From: Undaria pinnatifida
Taxonomy: Eukaryota > Sar > Phaeophyceae > Laminariales > Alariaceae
Direction: 5' to 3'
DNA: 64,000 nt
NCBI GenBank assembly: GCA_012845835.1
Contig: JABAKD010000025.1
Location: 4,844,319 to 4,908,318 of the forward strand
Both the position numbers and the translations under genes were made by a program. The notes beneath the pieces were generated by a model that ran no database searches, was not told the DNA's origin, and was given only the letters and a program-made list of their open reading frames with translations. Positions 1-12,065 of the stretch are shown here, piece by piece (position 1 is the stretch's first letter; each line of letters begins with the position of its first letter).

Positions 1-63
1 AGTAGGAGTAGTAGTAGTAATCGTAGTCGTAGTAGTAGTAGTAGTAGTAGTAGCAGCAGCAGC

Positions 64-96
<33 letters not shown>

Positions 97-115
97 TGTT
101 GTAGTAGTAGTAGTT

Positions 116-156
<41 letters not shown>

Positions 157-180
157 TTAGTAGTAGTAGTAAAATAGTAG
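1..180. repeat. AGT/GTA trinucleotide microsatellite
   Basis: Nearly pure AGT repeats with a few AGC and TTG interruptions; the tract begins at or before the window edge. No gene is recognised between it and 1950. Confidence 0.97.
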
Positions 181-1949
181 TAGTAGTGCCTTTTTGGTGT
201 TTCTACGAGGGACTATACGAACACCCGGAAATCAATCAGGGCTGGGTGGCAGTTGGCGTAAATGCACCAATCGTGTTACATGATTAGACTAGACTACGCC
301 AAGTACACACACTCAAGGAGGGGACTACAAGCAGGGAGCGTCTCGTAGTTGTAAAACGGACGGTTAACAGCAACCCGTAGTGGCTGCCATATAAACCTGT
401 ATGTATGCTGCTGTTGTGTATCACCTAATTAAAATGCATGAGCGTACATTGCGTTATACCTATGCTGGGTGTGCCTTCAAAAGGGAAAAGGGGGTTGTTG
501 CCAAAATGTTACCCTGAAAAACTGAGTTCTCGGGGGCAACGCGCGTTCTTTCACCTGGAATCGCGAGGGGGCTGCTGTGTGGGGGGGGGGTGTGACACGT
601 TTTTTTTTTCCTGTCCCCAGAGTCTCCGCTCGTTGTTTGTGTCTGTGCCGGCCCCGTTGCAGTAGCTGCGCTAGCAGCGGTCTTACCGCTGTGTACTGCT
701 GTGGTCACACAATAATACGCAAGCAAAATTCGTCGAACTCACACCTGACGTCCTGAAAATATTTTTATAAAATAGAAGCCAGTGCTATTGTTGGCACCTT
801 CCGTGCATCTTGCTTGTGCTCACAATTCATGTTACGTCATGCGCTCGTAGTGAATCGAATCGTGGAGACGGCGAGGTGGTCGTCAACTGCCCTATTAAAC
901 GCGCAGGATGATGGCAGAGCGGGCACATATGGTGCAGACACATTCCGGGGTCAGTCTGTCCCTGAAAAATTACCAACTCAAAGCACAATCAGGGGTCCGT
1001 CTGTCCCTAAAACAAAGTCAATGAGGAAGCAAGGGGGATTCGAACCCGGATTATCGGATTGTGCTGTTGTTGTCACACGCGCACCCATGGTAAGCGCTGG
1101 CTCGTTGTATGGCAGAGTGGATATGGTGCACATTTAACGCCAACAAAATCTGGGCGTCGGGAACCGACGCAACGGTTTGAGGGTTTGAGAGGGAAAGGGG
1201 GACGAAAAAAATGACGATTGCAGCTTAATTACAGCCATAATCGCACGAAGCAACGCGCCACCGCTGCGTGGGTTCCAAAATACCCACCTCTCACGAGATG
1301 AGATTTTTTTTTTTGTTAATGTTAGGCTCCAAAATCTCCCACCTCTCGAGGAGGACTGTACCTCTCGAGGAGAATTACCGAGAGAAAAAAACACATGCGA
1401 AGTGTAAGAACACATCCGAAGTGTTCTTGTTGCTGTTGTTGGGCTCGAAAAGGTCCATCCAAGGAGAAAAGAAAAAAAAGTCAGACAAAATAATAATCTT
1501 CTTGTTGGGCTCCAAAGTGTCCACCTCGCAAGCACAACCACCGATAGAAATTCAGCAAAACTACTGTTGCGGTGTTTTCGGTAGTGGGCTCCAAAATCTC
1601 CACATCTTCTTGGACATCCAACCATTCGGTAACACCCTGAAATGTTTTTCCCGCAAAAAAACTCCAAAACGGCTCTTCGTTAATTGCCCATCCAACTTTG
1701 CGAGCAAAACGTGACACACGCCCTCGACCCTTTTTTCTCCCATAAAGAAAAATACAATCAAGTCGATCGCGCGAGCACCCTCTCCCTCCGACCCTACCCC
1801 ATTCCTGCCGTCCTCGCCCCCCAGCTATTCCATGTTCAGCCCGACATCGGCCAACGCCCCGCCATCCCCTCCTCCTGCGTTCCGAATATACCATGTCACC
1901 ACGCCAAGCACGCGCCACGCCTTGCTGGTGGACATTACTCAGCCCCCCC
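181..1949. other. Intergenic sequence with small repeats
   Basis: No gene recognised. Positions 727-772 are a reverse-orientation fragment of a dispersed family also seen at 9505, 25948 and 29560. Positions 1262-1620 hold five degenerate copies of a GGGCTCCAAAATCTCC-like motif (near 1269, 1324, 1440, 1507 and 1587). The open frames here are short and show no family resemblance. Confidence 0.6.
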
Positions 1950-2177
1950 CCTGGAGAAAACGTCTCATAAGGCCATCACGGCTGGTTTTGACCATTACTT
2001 GGCCCCCTCCCAGAGAAAATGCTTCATAAGGCCAACGCCGCTGGTTTTGACCTTTCATCAGCCCGCTTTTGATCATCAATCAGCACGGCCCCCCCCTGAG
2101 AAAACGTCTCATAAGGCCATCGCCGTCAGTTTTGACATTTAATCAGCCCGCCCCTGCGCAAATGCTCCTCACGGCCA
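1950..2177 (-). repeat. Three echoes of the QCR7 stop-codon region in the 3' flank
   Basis: The last bases of QCR7 exon 3 and its 3' flank recur three times downstream of the gene (minus sense), near 1955-1992, 2012-2051 and 2097-2138. Each shows the plus-strand motif CATAAGGCCATC..C..GCTGGTTTTGAC, which matches 2158-2195. Spacing is about 60-80 bp. They probably lie in the 3' UTR or just past it. Confidence 0.7.
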
Positions 2178-2249
2178 TCACCGCTGGTTGAGGAGTTCCC
2201 TCTCAAGCCTCTCCTCCCTGACTTCGTTGATGATATCCTGTAAGTAAGG
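2178..2249 (-). CDS. QCR7: QCR7 exon 3 (C-terminal, stop)
   Basis: Acceptor after CCTCAG, phase 0, then PYLQDIINEV...LLNQR and TGA. It matches the E-P-Y-L..V..ER..RE end of UQCRB proteins. Confidence 0.87.
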   Translation of the reverse strand, partial: PYLQDIINEVREERLERELLNQR

Positions 2250-5200
2250 CTGAGGCAAGCCGGCCGGAAAGGAATAGGGGGGGGGGCAGGGGGGCGTACT
2301 CATTTGTTGCTTGCCTTCGTCATTCGACCATTGACCACGCATCCATTCGGAGACGAAGCACCGTTCCTACACAGAATAGAGGCACCTCCAACATTTGGGT
2401 GCTCAGTACGTTTTTTCCATAGCAGGTATATTACAGTAAAAAAGAAACCTATTATCTCGTTTCTCTTCGGCCTCTCGTTCCTCTTTGGCCGTCTGTGGAC
2501 ACTATCTGCTTCCTAGAATAGCGATCGTTTTCTCGTTACTATCGAATGTACCAAACTCTTCCGTGTCAAATCTGTCGATGCCCATCATCCCTACTTCCAA
2601 CACATTCCGTTCCTCCTTGGACAGTTCACATTCTCTCATTGTGAGAAATCGGGGGGGGGGGGGGGGGTTTCATCATGCATGGGCGTACTTCTAGGTGGGG
2701 GTAGGACGTTCCGCAAAGTACTCGGCCAAGCATCGAACTACGAGTCGTACACACTCGGCGCGCCTCTTGTCTAAACGAGGCGACAACATTCCACTGACTT
2801 TCTCGCGAGGGAAGGAATCCGCATTTTCTCAGAGCCGAGCACGCCAAAACGATGTCGAGTCGGCAGCATGTACACCACGGAGGCTTCATTGGTATTACGT
2901 ACATATCATATCTGGTACTTTTTCGTTTTCCCTTGGTTTCGTTTTTTCCGGAAATGTCCCGCGGGGTAATCGGTTAACCAGCGTGAAAAAAATCGGCGTG
3001 TCTTTTTTTCCAAACCGGAAGAGGGTAGTCGGTGGACGCGTGCAACGGCAAGGACGGCGATTTCGGCCAAAATGTTTCAATTTGACGGGTCTCCTCAACA
3101 GAGGAAACATCCAATCTTGTTGGAAATCCGGGTACGTTTTTACAATATTTTTCTTCTTTGCACTGCGCTCCGGTTACGCATTGAGACAAAACACTCGGAA
3201 CTAGACTTGAAAAAAAATATCCTGTGTTGGAAAAGGGTTAACCAACACTTTAGTATTTGGCTGCATAGCTCTGGGAAACTTGCGAAGAAAATCGATGACG
3301 ATTGAAAACGTCTCATGTAGCAGATGCATTTTTTTTTGGTGCAGTGTTCTCCGCTGGGCGAGGGGTTTTCCTCGCACTGCCGGCTGCGGGGCAAGCAAGT
3401 AGGCCGTGTGTATACGACGCACGTCTGGATGTCGGCCGAGTCCCGTGGCGGTGCTCTGAGCATGCAACGTCGCTGAGATGGCTCCATTTGTCAAAGGTTG
3501 TTGTTCCGCCTCGCGGGGGCGATCAGGTGCACCGAACAGCCCATGTTGTTTCTGTTATTTCTGAGCAGACATCTCGTGAACATCATGTGCAACTATTGCA
3601 CCTAGTCCTGTGGCTACTGTTGTACACCTCGCACTGAACATGTGACACATCTCGCCTGACAAATGCCTCTCCGCAAGTCTACTTGGGAGATTGGCACCAA
3701 GCTACAATTTCTCGCATTATCGTTGTGCTCCTTGCGCGGCATCTGGGAGGTAGTCGCACCGGGCAAGACCTACTGAGCAAGGCCCATACTGCCGCTTACC
3801 TGGTTTCGAAGAGCCGCGCAGGGACCATAGAAACCCATACTTTTATTGTCGTCAACGTGGAAATTTCACCACATTGTGTTTCTTCTCGCTCTGCTGCTGC
3901 TGTTCTACTGCATCACACATGGCCCTCGAGGCTCAGGACTACTTGTGGCAGTCACGGAACAACAGCAGCCGTGCTGTCATCTCTCTCCTTTGTGACAGCC
4001 ACAGACGGTACTTGTGTGTGTACGTGTATGTTTGTGCGCTTCTGTATGTACCAGGTATGCGTACGCGGAGTGTGTGCTCTATCACGAAACCAGTATGCAG
4101 CAGCATAGCAGCAGTACAACGCCAGCCGTGTTTCAAGCTCTTGCTTTTAGGCAGGTAGTCACGGTATATGTGTGTGGTTGGTGCACAGCAGGAGATCGAA
4201 CCACGAAAATATTTTCACGTCCAATGCAGCAATCAAACACACACCGTCGGACCTTGTACCAGGTATACGAAGCACACAGCAGTAGCAAATGCAGCAATAG
4301 CTCATACGAAGTACACATAATTGGAATGCCTGTTTCCCCCTTTCGACTTGCGACGCACCCGGGATACCAAAGCGAACCCCATCCCGAAGGGAAACCTTGT
4401 AATAAAAAAAAAAGCAGATGGAAAAACAAAAAAAATCAACTGATACTTGTACAGGTGGGTGAAAAAACAAAGTCACATGAGTGGGTCCTTCAGGCGGGGA
4501 AGCACACCTCGAAGGGATCGTGGACAACCTGGATGAGGTCTTCTTGGGCTAGACATCGAACACGCGGCAAGAGTACATTTGGACCTACCAGGTAGTTACT
4601 AGGCAATCCAAGTTGAAATTTGAAAAATTCAAGGTTCCTGCCGAGGTGCGGTTGGCTTGGAACCCCGGGGTTGTCGCAAGTTGAGTTAACGGGGAACCAC
4701 AACGGTGTTCCTATGAGCTGTACTAACTAATACGGTAGAAATCACACAAAAAAGCTCTTGAAAAACCAAAGAAAAACTATCTTAGCCGCCTCGTAACGTA
4801 ACACCGACCAGCCCAAACGAGGGGATAGAATAGTGTGCAAGCTTCCCATTACGGGATGTGGCAGCACGGTCCGTCTCAGTGAGGTATCAAACGCGCAGTA
4901 TCAAGCACGAGTAATTGTCAACCCTGTCATCGGGCAAACCAACTTGATAGTAGAATGTACGTCACCGTATTTGACTATGCCACCGCCATCGAGGGGTCGT
5001 ATTTAGTATTTACTACATATACAGGTGGGTCCTATAGACGGGGAAGCACACCTCGAAGGGATCTTGGACAGCCTGGATATGGTCCGGCAGCGGGGTCTTC
5101 TTGAGCGAGATGTCGAACGCGCGAAGCTGGCGCCGCCTGCGCGCGAGCTGCTGGTCCGGCGTGAGGCGCCTCACCGCCTCCGCCACGTCCTCGTCCTCCT

Positions 5201-8200
5201 CAATCATCAGGTCATCGAACTTAAGGCCTAGTCAAGGTGCATATAATTGGTCACGGCAAAATATCATTAGCTCATCGAACGTAAGCCTGGCCAAAAGGTG
5301 CACATCATAGGCCACGTCAAGATTCATCAGTGCTCGTCCTCCTCAAGTATCAGGTAATGGAACTTAACGCCTGGCCGAAGGCATGCATCATAGGCCGAGT
5401 AAACACACAAAAATAGTAGGGTACGGGTATGAAATAACCTTTATTTTTAGCCGCTCGCCGGACATACACCACACGCAACACACACAATAGCAGCGAGGTA
5501 TATGGTCAAGTGAACGTGGACGGATATGCAGGGGGAGCATCGCTTAAGCACCCGAGCCAGAGGTGCTCATCCACTAGACACATTCATGAAACAGACTTAA
5601 TCGTACTAGATGACGTGGGGACAGAGTCCGTCGTCAGCGGCGAAGGCTGAACTAATCGCTGTGTTCGCTGTTCTACAGCAGCAAGAGCAATCCGTTACAT
5701 CCCGCAAGATCCATATGATACAACGATCTACCTGGGAAACCCGGGGATGACTCCAGTATTTCCCCCTGGCGACCACATGTACGGGTACATATACACCAGA
5801 CAGGGTGTGGGAGAAAACATGCGATAGGCTATGAATGTGCGAGTAACAAAGGGGGTCTAAAAAAGCAGTCGCCTTCAGGCACAGAGGGTGCCTACTATTA
5901 ATGGTTACACCGGAGAGGGCGCCGCGGGCAGGGGGGGAGTGAGCCAACAAGGGTGCGTTTGAGCTTGTACGGCGGACGAGTTACCGCTTACCGTCAAAAA
6001 ACGTTATGTGGGTAAAAGCCTGTTCGGGTACAAACCCCCTGGACGAAGAAGTAACACTTCGTGTGAGTGTTGGTCTATCAGTTTGCTACATACTTATCTC
6101 ATTACTAATTACATTAGTGCAGTGCCAACGAACGGCACTGGCCTGCTTTCCCATAGGTGTTCTCATCCAAGGAGAAACATCGTCCGGGTAGTAGTCGTGT
6201 GACTCAGCGTTCCATTAATGCTCCACGAGTAGAGCTGTCTGACAGAAGGCTTCACCTCCCAATACCCAACGAAATCGTGTGACATTCGTTTGTGGATCGC
6301 GATTCTTAGTTGTCGTCTGGTGTTTCCAAGAGGTGTACGTACCGAGTCGTGTCCTACTGTAGCTACTCGTGATCGCGTTCGGGCGCCAATGGCGGTAGCC
6401 CGATGGAAACTAACAAAATAGCAAACGAGTACAGCTCCGCGCTGGCACATCAAACCAATCATTCTTATCGGCGTCGATGGCTGGACTCAAACCTGCTCGT
6501 GAAATCACAATGGATTATTGTAAACTGCTGGAAATCTCATCCTATACAGCGTCACTAATACTTGCTGTATCATATGCGTAGATGTCCCCGGACCAACACG
6601 CCTTCCATATAAAAAATTCAATACCGTTCCCAAAACTCCACATTTTTCATACGTTCAATCTTCCACTGTTTTGCCCCGAAGACCGATTCTTACACAGCCG
6701 GATCCGAGACTAAATCGGGCTTCTTACACAGTAGAAAAAAAAGTGTCTCTCGTCTTAACCTTTTTCGACTGAGAGATCCAACTCGCGCATCCAGTCGAAC
6801 AAAGTCGTCGATTCGACTGGATACGTCAGTGGAATTGCTCGGTCGAAAATCTTTTTGAGTCCATCGCATCGCTCATCCCACCACAAAAACACACGCACGT
6901 CACACACCCACACCAGGTACCCCTCAGTAGTACCGTACAGCAACGCCGACGCTGGCGTGGATGCTACCACCGCTGCTGCTTCTCGCTGCAACTCAGAGTG
7001 GCACAGCAGTCCTAGTCCCGCTCGCCAGCAGCGTGTATCAAAATGTGGCAGATGGCAGCAGCGCGCGCACCGATGGCATTTTGCCAACAATAGCTACGTT
7101 TGCTGTAGCTTTCGCGGCTCTCGGCTGAGTGCAACGCCACGAACAAGTCGCCATAATCGGCTCTAGGTGCCATAGGCAAAAGGCATAAGATAACATTTTG
7201 GGGAAAGGGGGGGCAAAGCCGGCGAAAATTGGGTATATGGGTATGAAAACAAGCGAAATATAGCATACGGTGCCTATGCCACCCATAGTTTGGGCATTGG
7301 GTAGGTTCACAGCCCGTGGAAAATTCCCAGTCGGCGTTGGGAGTCGCAAGCCGCGCCAAATACGTAACCACACCAAAATCGGTTGACCTTAGCGGTGAAA
7401 TTGGGCTTAACCTGCTGCATATTTCGCTATTGTGCGCATGCACAACGGACAAAGATAAGCAAAATCAGGCGCATGTCTGCCAAACCTGTGGTGTAACAGG
7501 TAAAAACGGCCATATAATCTGGTGCTTGCTTATTTGGGCACGTGCCACCCCGAAAAAGTGGGCACAGAGGAAAAAGAAAAGAAAAAGGGGTCGGGCCCAA
7601 AATATAAAAAGGGAAGGTGCTCGAAATATTCTGTTGTATCATACCAGGTATGATGCGAGGTATGACACGAGGTATGATTCGAGTAGCAAAGAACACTATG
7701 ATCTTGGCGTTGGTGGTATCACATGCCCCGCAGGGTCTCATGGAAAGCGCAGCCTCAAAAGGGGGTATGTAGAATGCCGCGTGTCGCACTGGGACTGCAC
7801 GCGCCGGCTCCGTTCCTGCCGTCGACGCCAATGTAAAGGGGACGGTGTGTTATTAATACCCCAAGTGCTACTGTGGGATTGTTATATACACGAGCAATAC
7901 GTACGGCGATGGCGGTTGTACATGCCCCAGGGGGTTCACGTGCAACACAGCCTCAGAGTGGGTATATAGCACGCTGTGTGACGCTCTGAAACCCGTTGTG
8001 ATTTCACGCGTGGGTTACTCGTTGTGATTTTACGCGTGGGTTGGGGCCCTGCGGTCGACGCCAATATCGAGGGCACATTTTATTAATGGTGCTGCCAGAG
8101 AGCTACATACGAGCAACACGTGCAGTCTTGGTGCGGGCGGTATCACATGCCCCAGAGGTCTCAAGTGAGACACAGCCTAACAGTGCGTACGTGAACGCTG

Positions 8201-10445
8201 TGTGAAGCTATGAAGACGCTTGTGATTGCACGCGCGGGTTCGGGTCCTGCTATCGACATCAGCATGAAGGAAGCGTTGCGTTCGCTAGTGCTGCAGGAGT
8301 GCTAGGAGCACTACGTACGGCCTTGGCGTTCGCGATACTATATGTGAAGCACAGCCTAAGCGTTGTGGCATGCTTTATAACCCATTGTGTTTACACGCGG
8401 GTTCGGATCCTGCTGTCAACACACCAATGGGCGTTGCTCTCGGAATGCTGTAGGAATGCTACGAGCACTGCGTACGGTGCTACGAGCACTGCGTACGGCC
8501 TTAGCGTCGGCGGCATCATATGTGCCAAATGCCTCACGAGAAACACAGCCTCATCGAAGTGGGTGGAACGCTGTCTGTTGACTCTCTGACAGGCGCGGCA
8601 TGAAACACAAGAGAGAGGAGCGAGGGCAACCTCGCATCCATTCCAGGCTTCAGCACGTAATATTGGAGGCAGGCATCTCAGGCCTGCAAACTTGTCTGAG
8701 ATATCGGTCACGCAGGGTATTGTCAGATTGCCAGGTTTCGGACGGCATATAAACTCGACTGTCGTTGTATTTTGCTTTTAGCTAGCTCGGTTTGTACATC
8801 CCTGGCCTCTCAAGACCTCCAACACCGCCTCCTTCCATTCCTTGCGGAACGATCCAGCTTTTCTTTGATTTCTTCTTTCACCCATTTGCTCCGTTTTTTC
8901 AGAGGATTCTTGATTTTTTCAACCGTTTCCTTCGAACTTGATTTCCGCCAACTCGATTTGACTTTTTTTTTTCATTTTTTATCGTTTTGATTTCTTGAGT
9001 GTGGAAATTGAATACGAACAAATTCGCCAACTCGAATTCGGACATTTTTCATTTTTTTCTTTGTTACTTTTTATCTTTCTGATTTCTTAGTTGTGGGAGT
9101 TGAATACGAAGTATCATCATACCAGGTCCCATCTCAGCGTGGCTCATCAGCTCAGCAGCGCAGCGCGGCGCTAGCTCAACAGCGCAGCGCCGTGCGGTGC
9201 CGCCCTGTGCCGTGCTGCGTGCTGTGCTGTATTGTTATTTTGTGCATGCCAGGTATTAATTGCAGTATTATCCCAGGTATCGGTACACCAGGTTTGTACG
9301 TACTATGATGAATAACAAAATGCACTCCCAGCTCAGCTCAGCTCAGCTATAGCTCGGCAGCGCAGCGCCGTGCGTTGCCGTGCGGTGCCGTGCCCGTCCC
9401 TGCGGTGCGATGCTGCGCCGTGCTGCGCCGTGCTATATTCCGTACATACAGCAGTACCAGCTCCCACGCGAAATACCAGGTACCAGGTGCCGGGATGTAT
9501 AAACGCAGCTTGCAAAGATGAGTATTGACCTGAAATTCGTCGAACTCACGGCTCACGTCCTTGAAATATTATTTATAAAATACCGGTACGTGTGTACTCG
9601 TTTTTTTTTCTTCATTGATCGTTATCAGAACGTGACATCGCCAGCAAGCACACAGCAAAGCACAGCGCAACCAGCTCTGCACAAGTACCTCTTGGCCTCA
9701 TCAAATAGCTAGTTGCACCAAATCATGGGCCTCTTATTTCTGCCCACTTCACATTTAGTGGTATCCTTCCCTGTGCGAACGCTGAGGGCGGCGTTGGCCG
9801 CCCGCTGAGCGGAGCCCTTGTACATATTAGAGTTTACCATCGTACAGATGTGGCGAGAGAAAGACACGAGCTGCGCAAAGAAGTGCGGAAGTGAGCAGAG
9901 AGAGGGCTAGCGACGCTATCCACCTGCCAGGTATCATACAGCGCCCATGAATTGGGCCTGGAGCCTGGGGTCTGGGGGGTGTCATTGCCCGTGACGCGAT
10001 GTTGTGATGTTGGCCAACAACCAGAAAGTGTGTGAAAGGTCTCGTAATTCGTGCGCACAAGAACAGCGCAAGGACGAACGCCGATCGCTCACGAAGGGAA
10101 ACGTCTACCATTTTGTTGGGGAATATAAGGATGTTTACGTAATACCATTCATATAAAAACGGTCCTTACATATACGGACAGAGCGGTACGTACGAGTTAA
10201 CCATATTGGGAATAGATCTGTCGAAAAAGCTACACCTTGAGGTTCGGCGTGTCGTGATATTGCTCCTGCGCGACCACCGAACCCAAGGGTGTGCTGGCTA
10301 CAGCTCTGGCACGGTCGGCATCGTCACCGCCTGCCTCAGCTTTCCTCTTACCGAACGCGTTGAGCTTCCTGGTCATACTCCGCTCGTACTGCTTCGCGGC
10401 CTGGTCCAAGAAGAAGTTTCCGACCCTCCTAACAAGCTTAGACAT
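2178..10445 (-). CDS. QCR7: Cytochrome b-c1 complex subunit 7 (14 kDa / UQCRB), three exons
   Basis: Nuclear-encoded subunit of mitochondrial respiratory complex III (ubiquinol:cytochrome c oxidoreductase), which sits on the matrix side next to cytochrome b. Exons in coding order are 10445-10352, 5227-5052 and 2249-2178. Splicing joins KLNAFG to LKFDDLMIEEDEDV (phase 1), then QDPFE to PYLQDIINEV (phase 0), giving 113 aa; the human protein has about 111. Family hallmarks seen are the DD..I.E.EDV.EA.RRL block, the RQLRAFD helix and the charged EVREERLERE end. There is no presequence, as usual for this family. ATG 10445 is chosen because the in-frame ATG at 10544 would add 33 arginine-rich residues with no family counterpart. 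All three exons have nearby echoes or long repeat-filled introns. The recognition rests on motifs and exact phase agreement, not on an alignment. Confidence 0.9.
2250..5051 (-). other. QCR7 intron 2 (2.8 kb)
   Basis: Bounded by donor GTGTGC at 5051 and the acceptor before 2249. It holds poly-G at 2649-2667, general unique sequence, and an exon-2 echo at 4481-4568. Several open frames cross it on both strands but none resembles a protein family. TACCAGGTA-type motifs occur near 4050, 4259 and 4587. Confidence 0.75.
4481..4568 (-). repeat. Echo of QCR7 exon 2 donor boundary
   Basis: A degenerate copy of 5029-5120 with one internal deletion of about 14 bp. It covers both the exon end (DPFE codons) and the first intron bases, including the same GAG|GTGTGC donor. 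In the exon reading frame it still reads LIQVVHDPFE against HIQAVQDPFE. Confidence 0.85.
5052..5227 (-). CDS. QCR7: QCR7 exon 2
   Basis: Phase 1 acceptor after GACTAG, phase 0 donor GAG|GTGTGC. It encodes 58 full codons with the DDLMIEEDEDV and RRRRQLRAFDISLKK segments that identify the family. Confidence 0.92.
5262..5400 (-). repeat. Two echoes of QCR7 exon 2 acceptor boundary
   Basis: Copies at about 5262-5318 and 5325-5400 resemble 5189-5250, which spans the exon start and the preceding intron. The plus-strand motifs CATCGAACGTAAGCCTGGCC and GGAACTTAACGCCTGGCC correspond to CATCGAACTTAAGGCCTAG at the true acceptor. They lie 50-150 bp upstream of the real exon in the sense direction. Confidence 0.8.
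7640..8580. repeat. Degenerate tandem repeat, about four 200-230 bp units
   Basis: Recurring blocks include GGTATCACATGCCCC, ACACAGCCTCA, GTGATTTCACGCGTGGGTT and GAGCACTRCGTACGG. Units start near 7690, 7905, 8120 and 8310. No coding pattern survives between units. Confidence 0.75.
8870..9440. repeat. Small tandem repeats inside QCR7 intron 1
   Basis: Positions 8870-9110 hold two copies of a T-rich unit of about 120 bp with CCAACTCGAT/CCAACTCGAA and GATTTCTTGAGTGTGG/GATTTCTTAGTTGTGG. Positions 9130-9225 and 9325-9440 are direct copies of a GC-rich tract built from CAGCGCAGCGCCGTGC. Confidence 0.7.
10352..10445 (-). CDS. QCR7: QCR7 exon 1 (start codon)
   Basis: ATG at 10445-10443, then MSKLVRRVGNFFLDQAAKQ and on to KLNAFG. 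Donor GTAAGAGG in phase 1 restores a glycine codon with exon 2. Confidence 0.88.
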
Positions 10446-11830
10446 TTTCGCGCTCCGATTTCGTTTCTCTCGCTCCCCTTCTCGCCTGCGGCTCTCCCGG
10501 AAGTATTCCCTGCGTGCGTGGGTGTTGGCTTGGTGAGGCACCACTGATGACGGACAGAATGTGATGGCGATGTTGGACGGACCTTTGCTTGAGCGAACAT
10601 TTTAGCGTGCTTTTACGAAAAGCCTCCAGAAACATGTTGAACTCCATTTTGGATAAGCTGGAGTTGGCAGAGTGCAACCCTAAAACCCAAGCATTGCCCC
10701 CGATAAAGAGCTTGCCTGGTTGATAATGGCAAAGGTGAGCGTACATTCGAAGGTGCTGTGCTTGTGGCCTTTTACTTTCACTAGAGTTTGCGTCAAGTGG
10801 TGCTCGTAGGCCTTGGCGATGCGCTGCGACACCCTGGCACTATCGGATGCATGTCATCTGCTTGCCTGTACGTGCCAGAGAGTGTGATTCTCCAGCCACA
10901 GGGTGCACCATGTCCACCATGAACATAACCAGTAAAGTACGAGGTACGATGCTCTTGTTGTTCCAGCCTCAGGCCTTACTGCTGTACAAGGGTGCAAGGA
11001 TACCTTCGTTCGGTACGCTAGTAAGCATAGCGTATTCATATACATAGCGGTAAAACTCACGGGTATACGTCGCACCCGCAATACGCTCTGCGCACAGCGG
11101 CAGCAGCGTGCTGAGTTCGGTTGATGTTCCTCAAAGGCCAGTTATCGTGTTCATCTCCATAGCCCATAGTATGCCCGTGAGGTGAAAGCATGACAGGCTA
11201 AGGAAACGCAGAGGTGTGCTTTGAAGAAGTATTCAGGCTGAGCAACGGAGACCGCGGTTCAGTATCTCATCTGAACAACGCTACACCTCCCACTCCCATT
11301 TTCTTGGCCCTTCCATGGTTCTCGTGGCGTTCTCGTTTCGTTCGGCAGGATCGATCATAGCATACGTAAAACGTTGGCGGGTGCCAGGTATAAAAACCTG
11401 CGCGCACACTAAGACGACCGCCGATCGCCGTCGACCGTCCCCTCCAATGCGCGTGTCCTTTCACCTCAAATAATGGAACGCGGACATCTCAACCGCTTGA
11501 CGTCTGTTCCATCACAACAGCATATACGAGTAGGCGTCCATACACTAGAATCGCACCAGGCACCCTCTTCCTCCTCCTCCGCCGCTTCCCCCCCCTCCCC
11601 CCCATTCTCACCACCGCCGGGTTAGCCTCGGGCACCGCGCCCCAAAGCTCGTTGAGTTAAGCACGACCGCGGTGAGGCACCAAGCTAAGCACGTTCGCCA
11701 CTAATGCCTCATACGTTTAGCCCTCTTCCCCCCCCTTCCCTTTCCCCCCCCCCCCCCAAAGCTCGCTGAGATAGGCGCGGCCGCGCTTGCCCTCGCTCAT
11801 TGCGCGGGAGCGTTTCTTGTCGCAGGCCCG
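10446..11830. promoter_or_regulatory. Divergent intergenic region between QCR7 and IGPS-PRAI
   Basis: 1.4 kb separate the two start codons, which point away from each other. The half near IGPS-PRAI is rich in C/T tracts (11570-11620, 11725-11757). No TATA box or initiator is called with confidence. An upstream 5' exon of IGPS-PRAI could lie here. Confidence 0.45.
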
Positions 11831-12065
11831 ATGACCCGGCCTGCCATATCAGCTAGAAACCCTTTGGCGTTCCAAGGAGGCTTGAATCGCGCTAGCCACT
11901 CCCCGAGCGACGCACACTCGACGAATTTGGTGGTAGTGGCGGCGGGGGAGGGGGCGGGGGAAGGGGAGGTAGAGGATGGGTGGCAGCGCAAGCATTTTTA
12001 CGGATATGGGGACCCGGACCACGTTCCGTCTATTTTGCAGAAGATCACGGAGCAGAGGTATCTTG
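11831..12065 (+). CDS. IGPS-PRAI exon 1 (as modelled)
   Basis: It ends [14 protein letters not shown] at donor G|GTGAGT in phase 1. The first 60 or so residues are low in acidic residues at the very start and could be part of a transit peptide. The start codon is not certain. Confidence 0.75.

Larger units (their letters stand above)
5228..10351 (-). other. QCR7 intron 1 (5.1 kb, repeat-filled)
   Basis: Bounded by donor GTAAGAGG at 10351 and the acceptor before 5227. It contains acceptor-side exon-2 echoes (5262-5400), a degenerate satellite (7640-8580), a two-copy T-rich repeat (8870-9110), two GC-rich CAGCGCAGCGCC tracts (9130-9225 and 9325-9440) and a dispersed-repeat fragment (9505-9585). 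Sequence between these shows no recognisable gene. Confidence 0.75.

Noticed and set aside
814-1137. Plus-strand frame of 107 codons and a T-arm-like GGTTCGAATCC (minus) at 1030-1045
   Set aside because: The frame has no family resemblance. The T-arm lacks a matching D-arm and acceptor stem on the same strand, and only three of five T-stem pairs form.
10446-10544. N-terminal extension of QCR7 from ATG 10544
   Set aside because: It adds 33 arginine-rich residues not found in the family; more likely 5' UTR that happens to be open.
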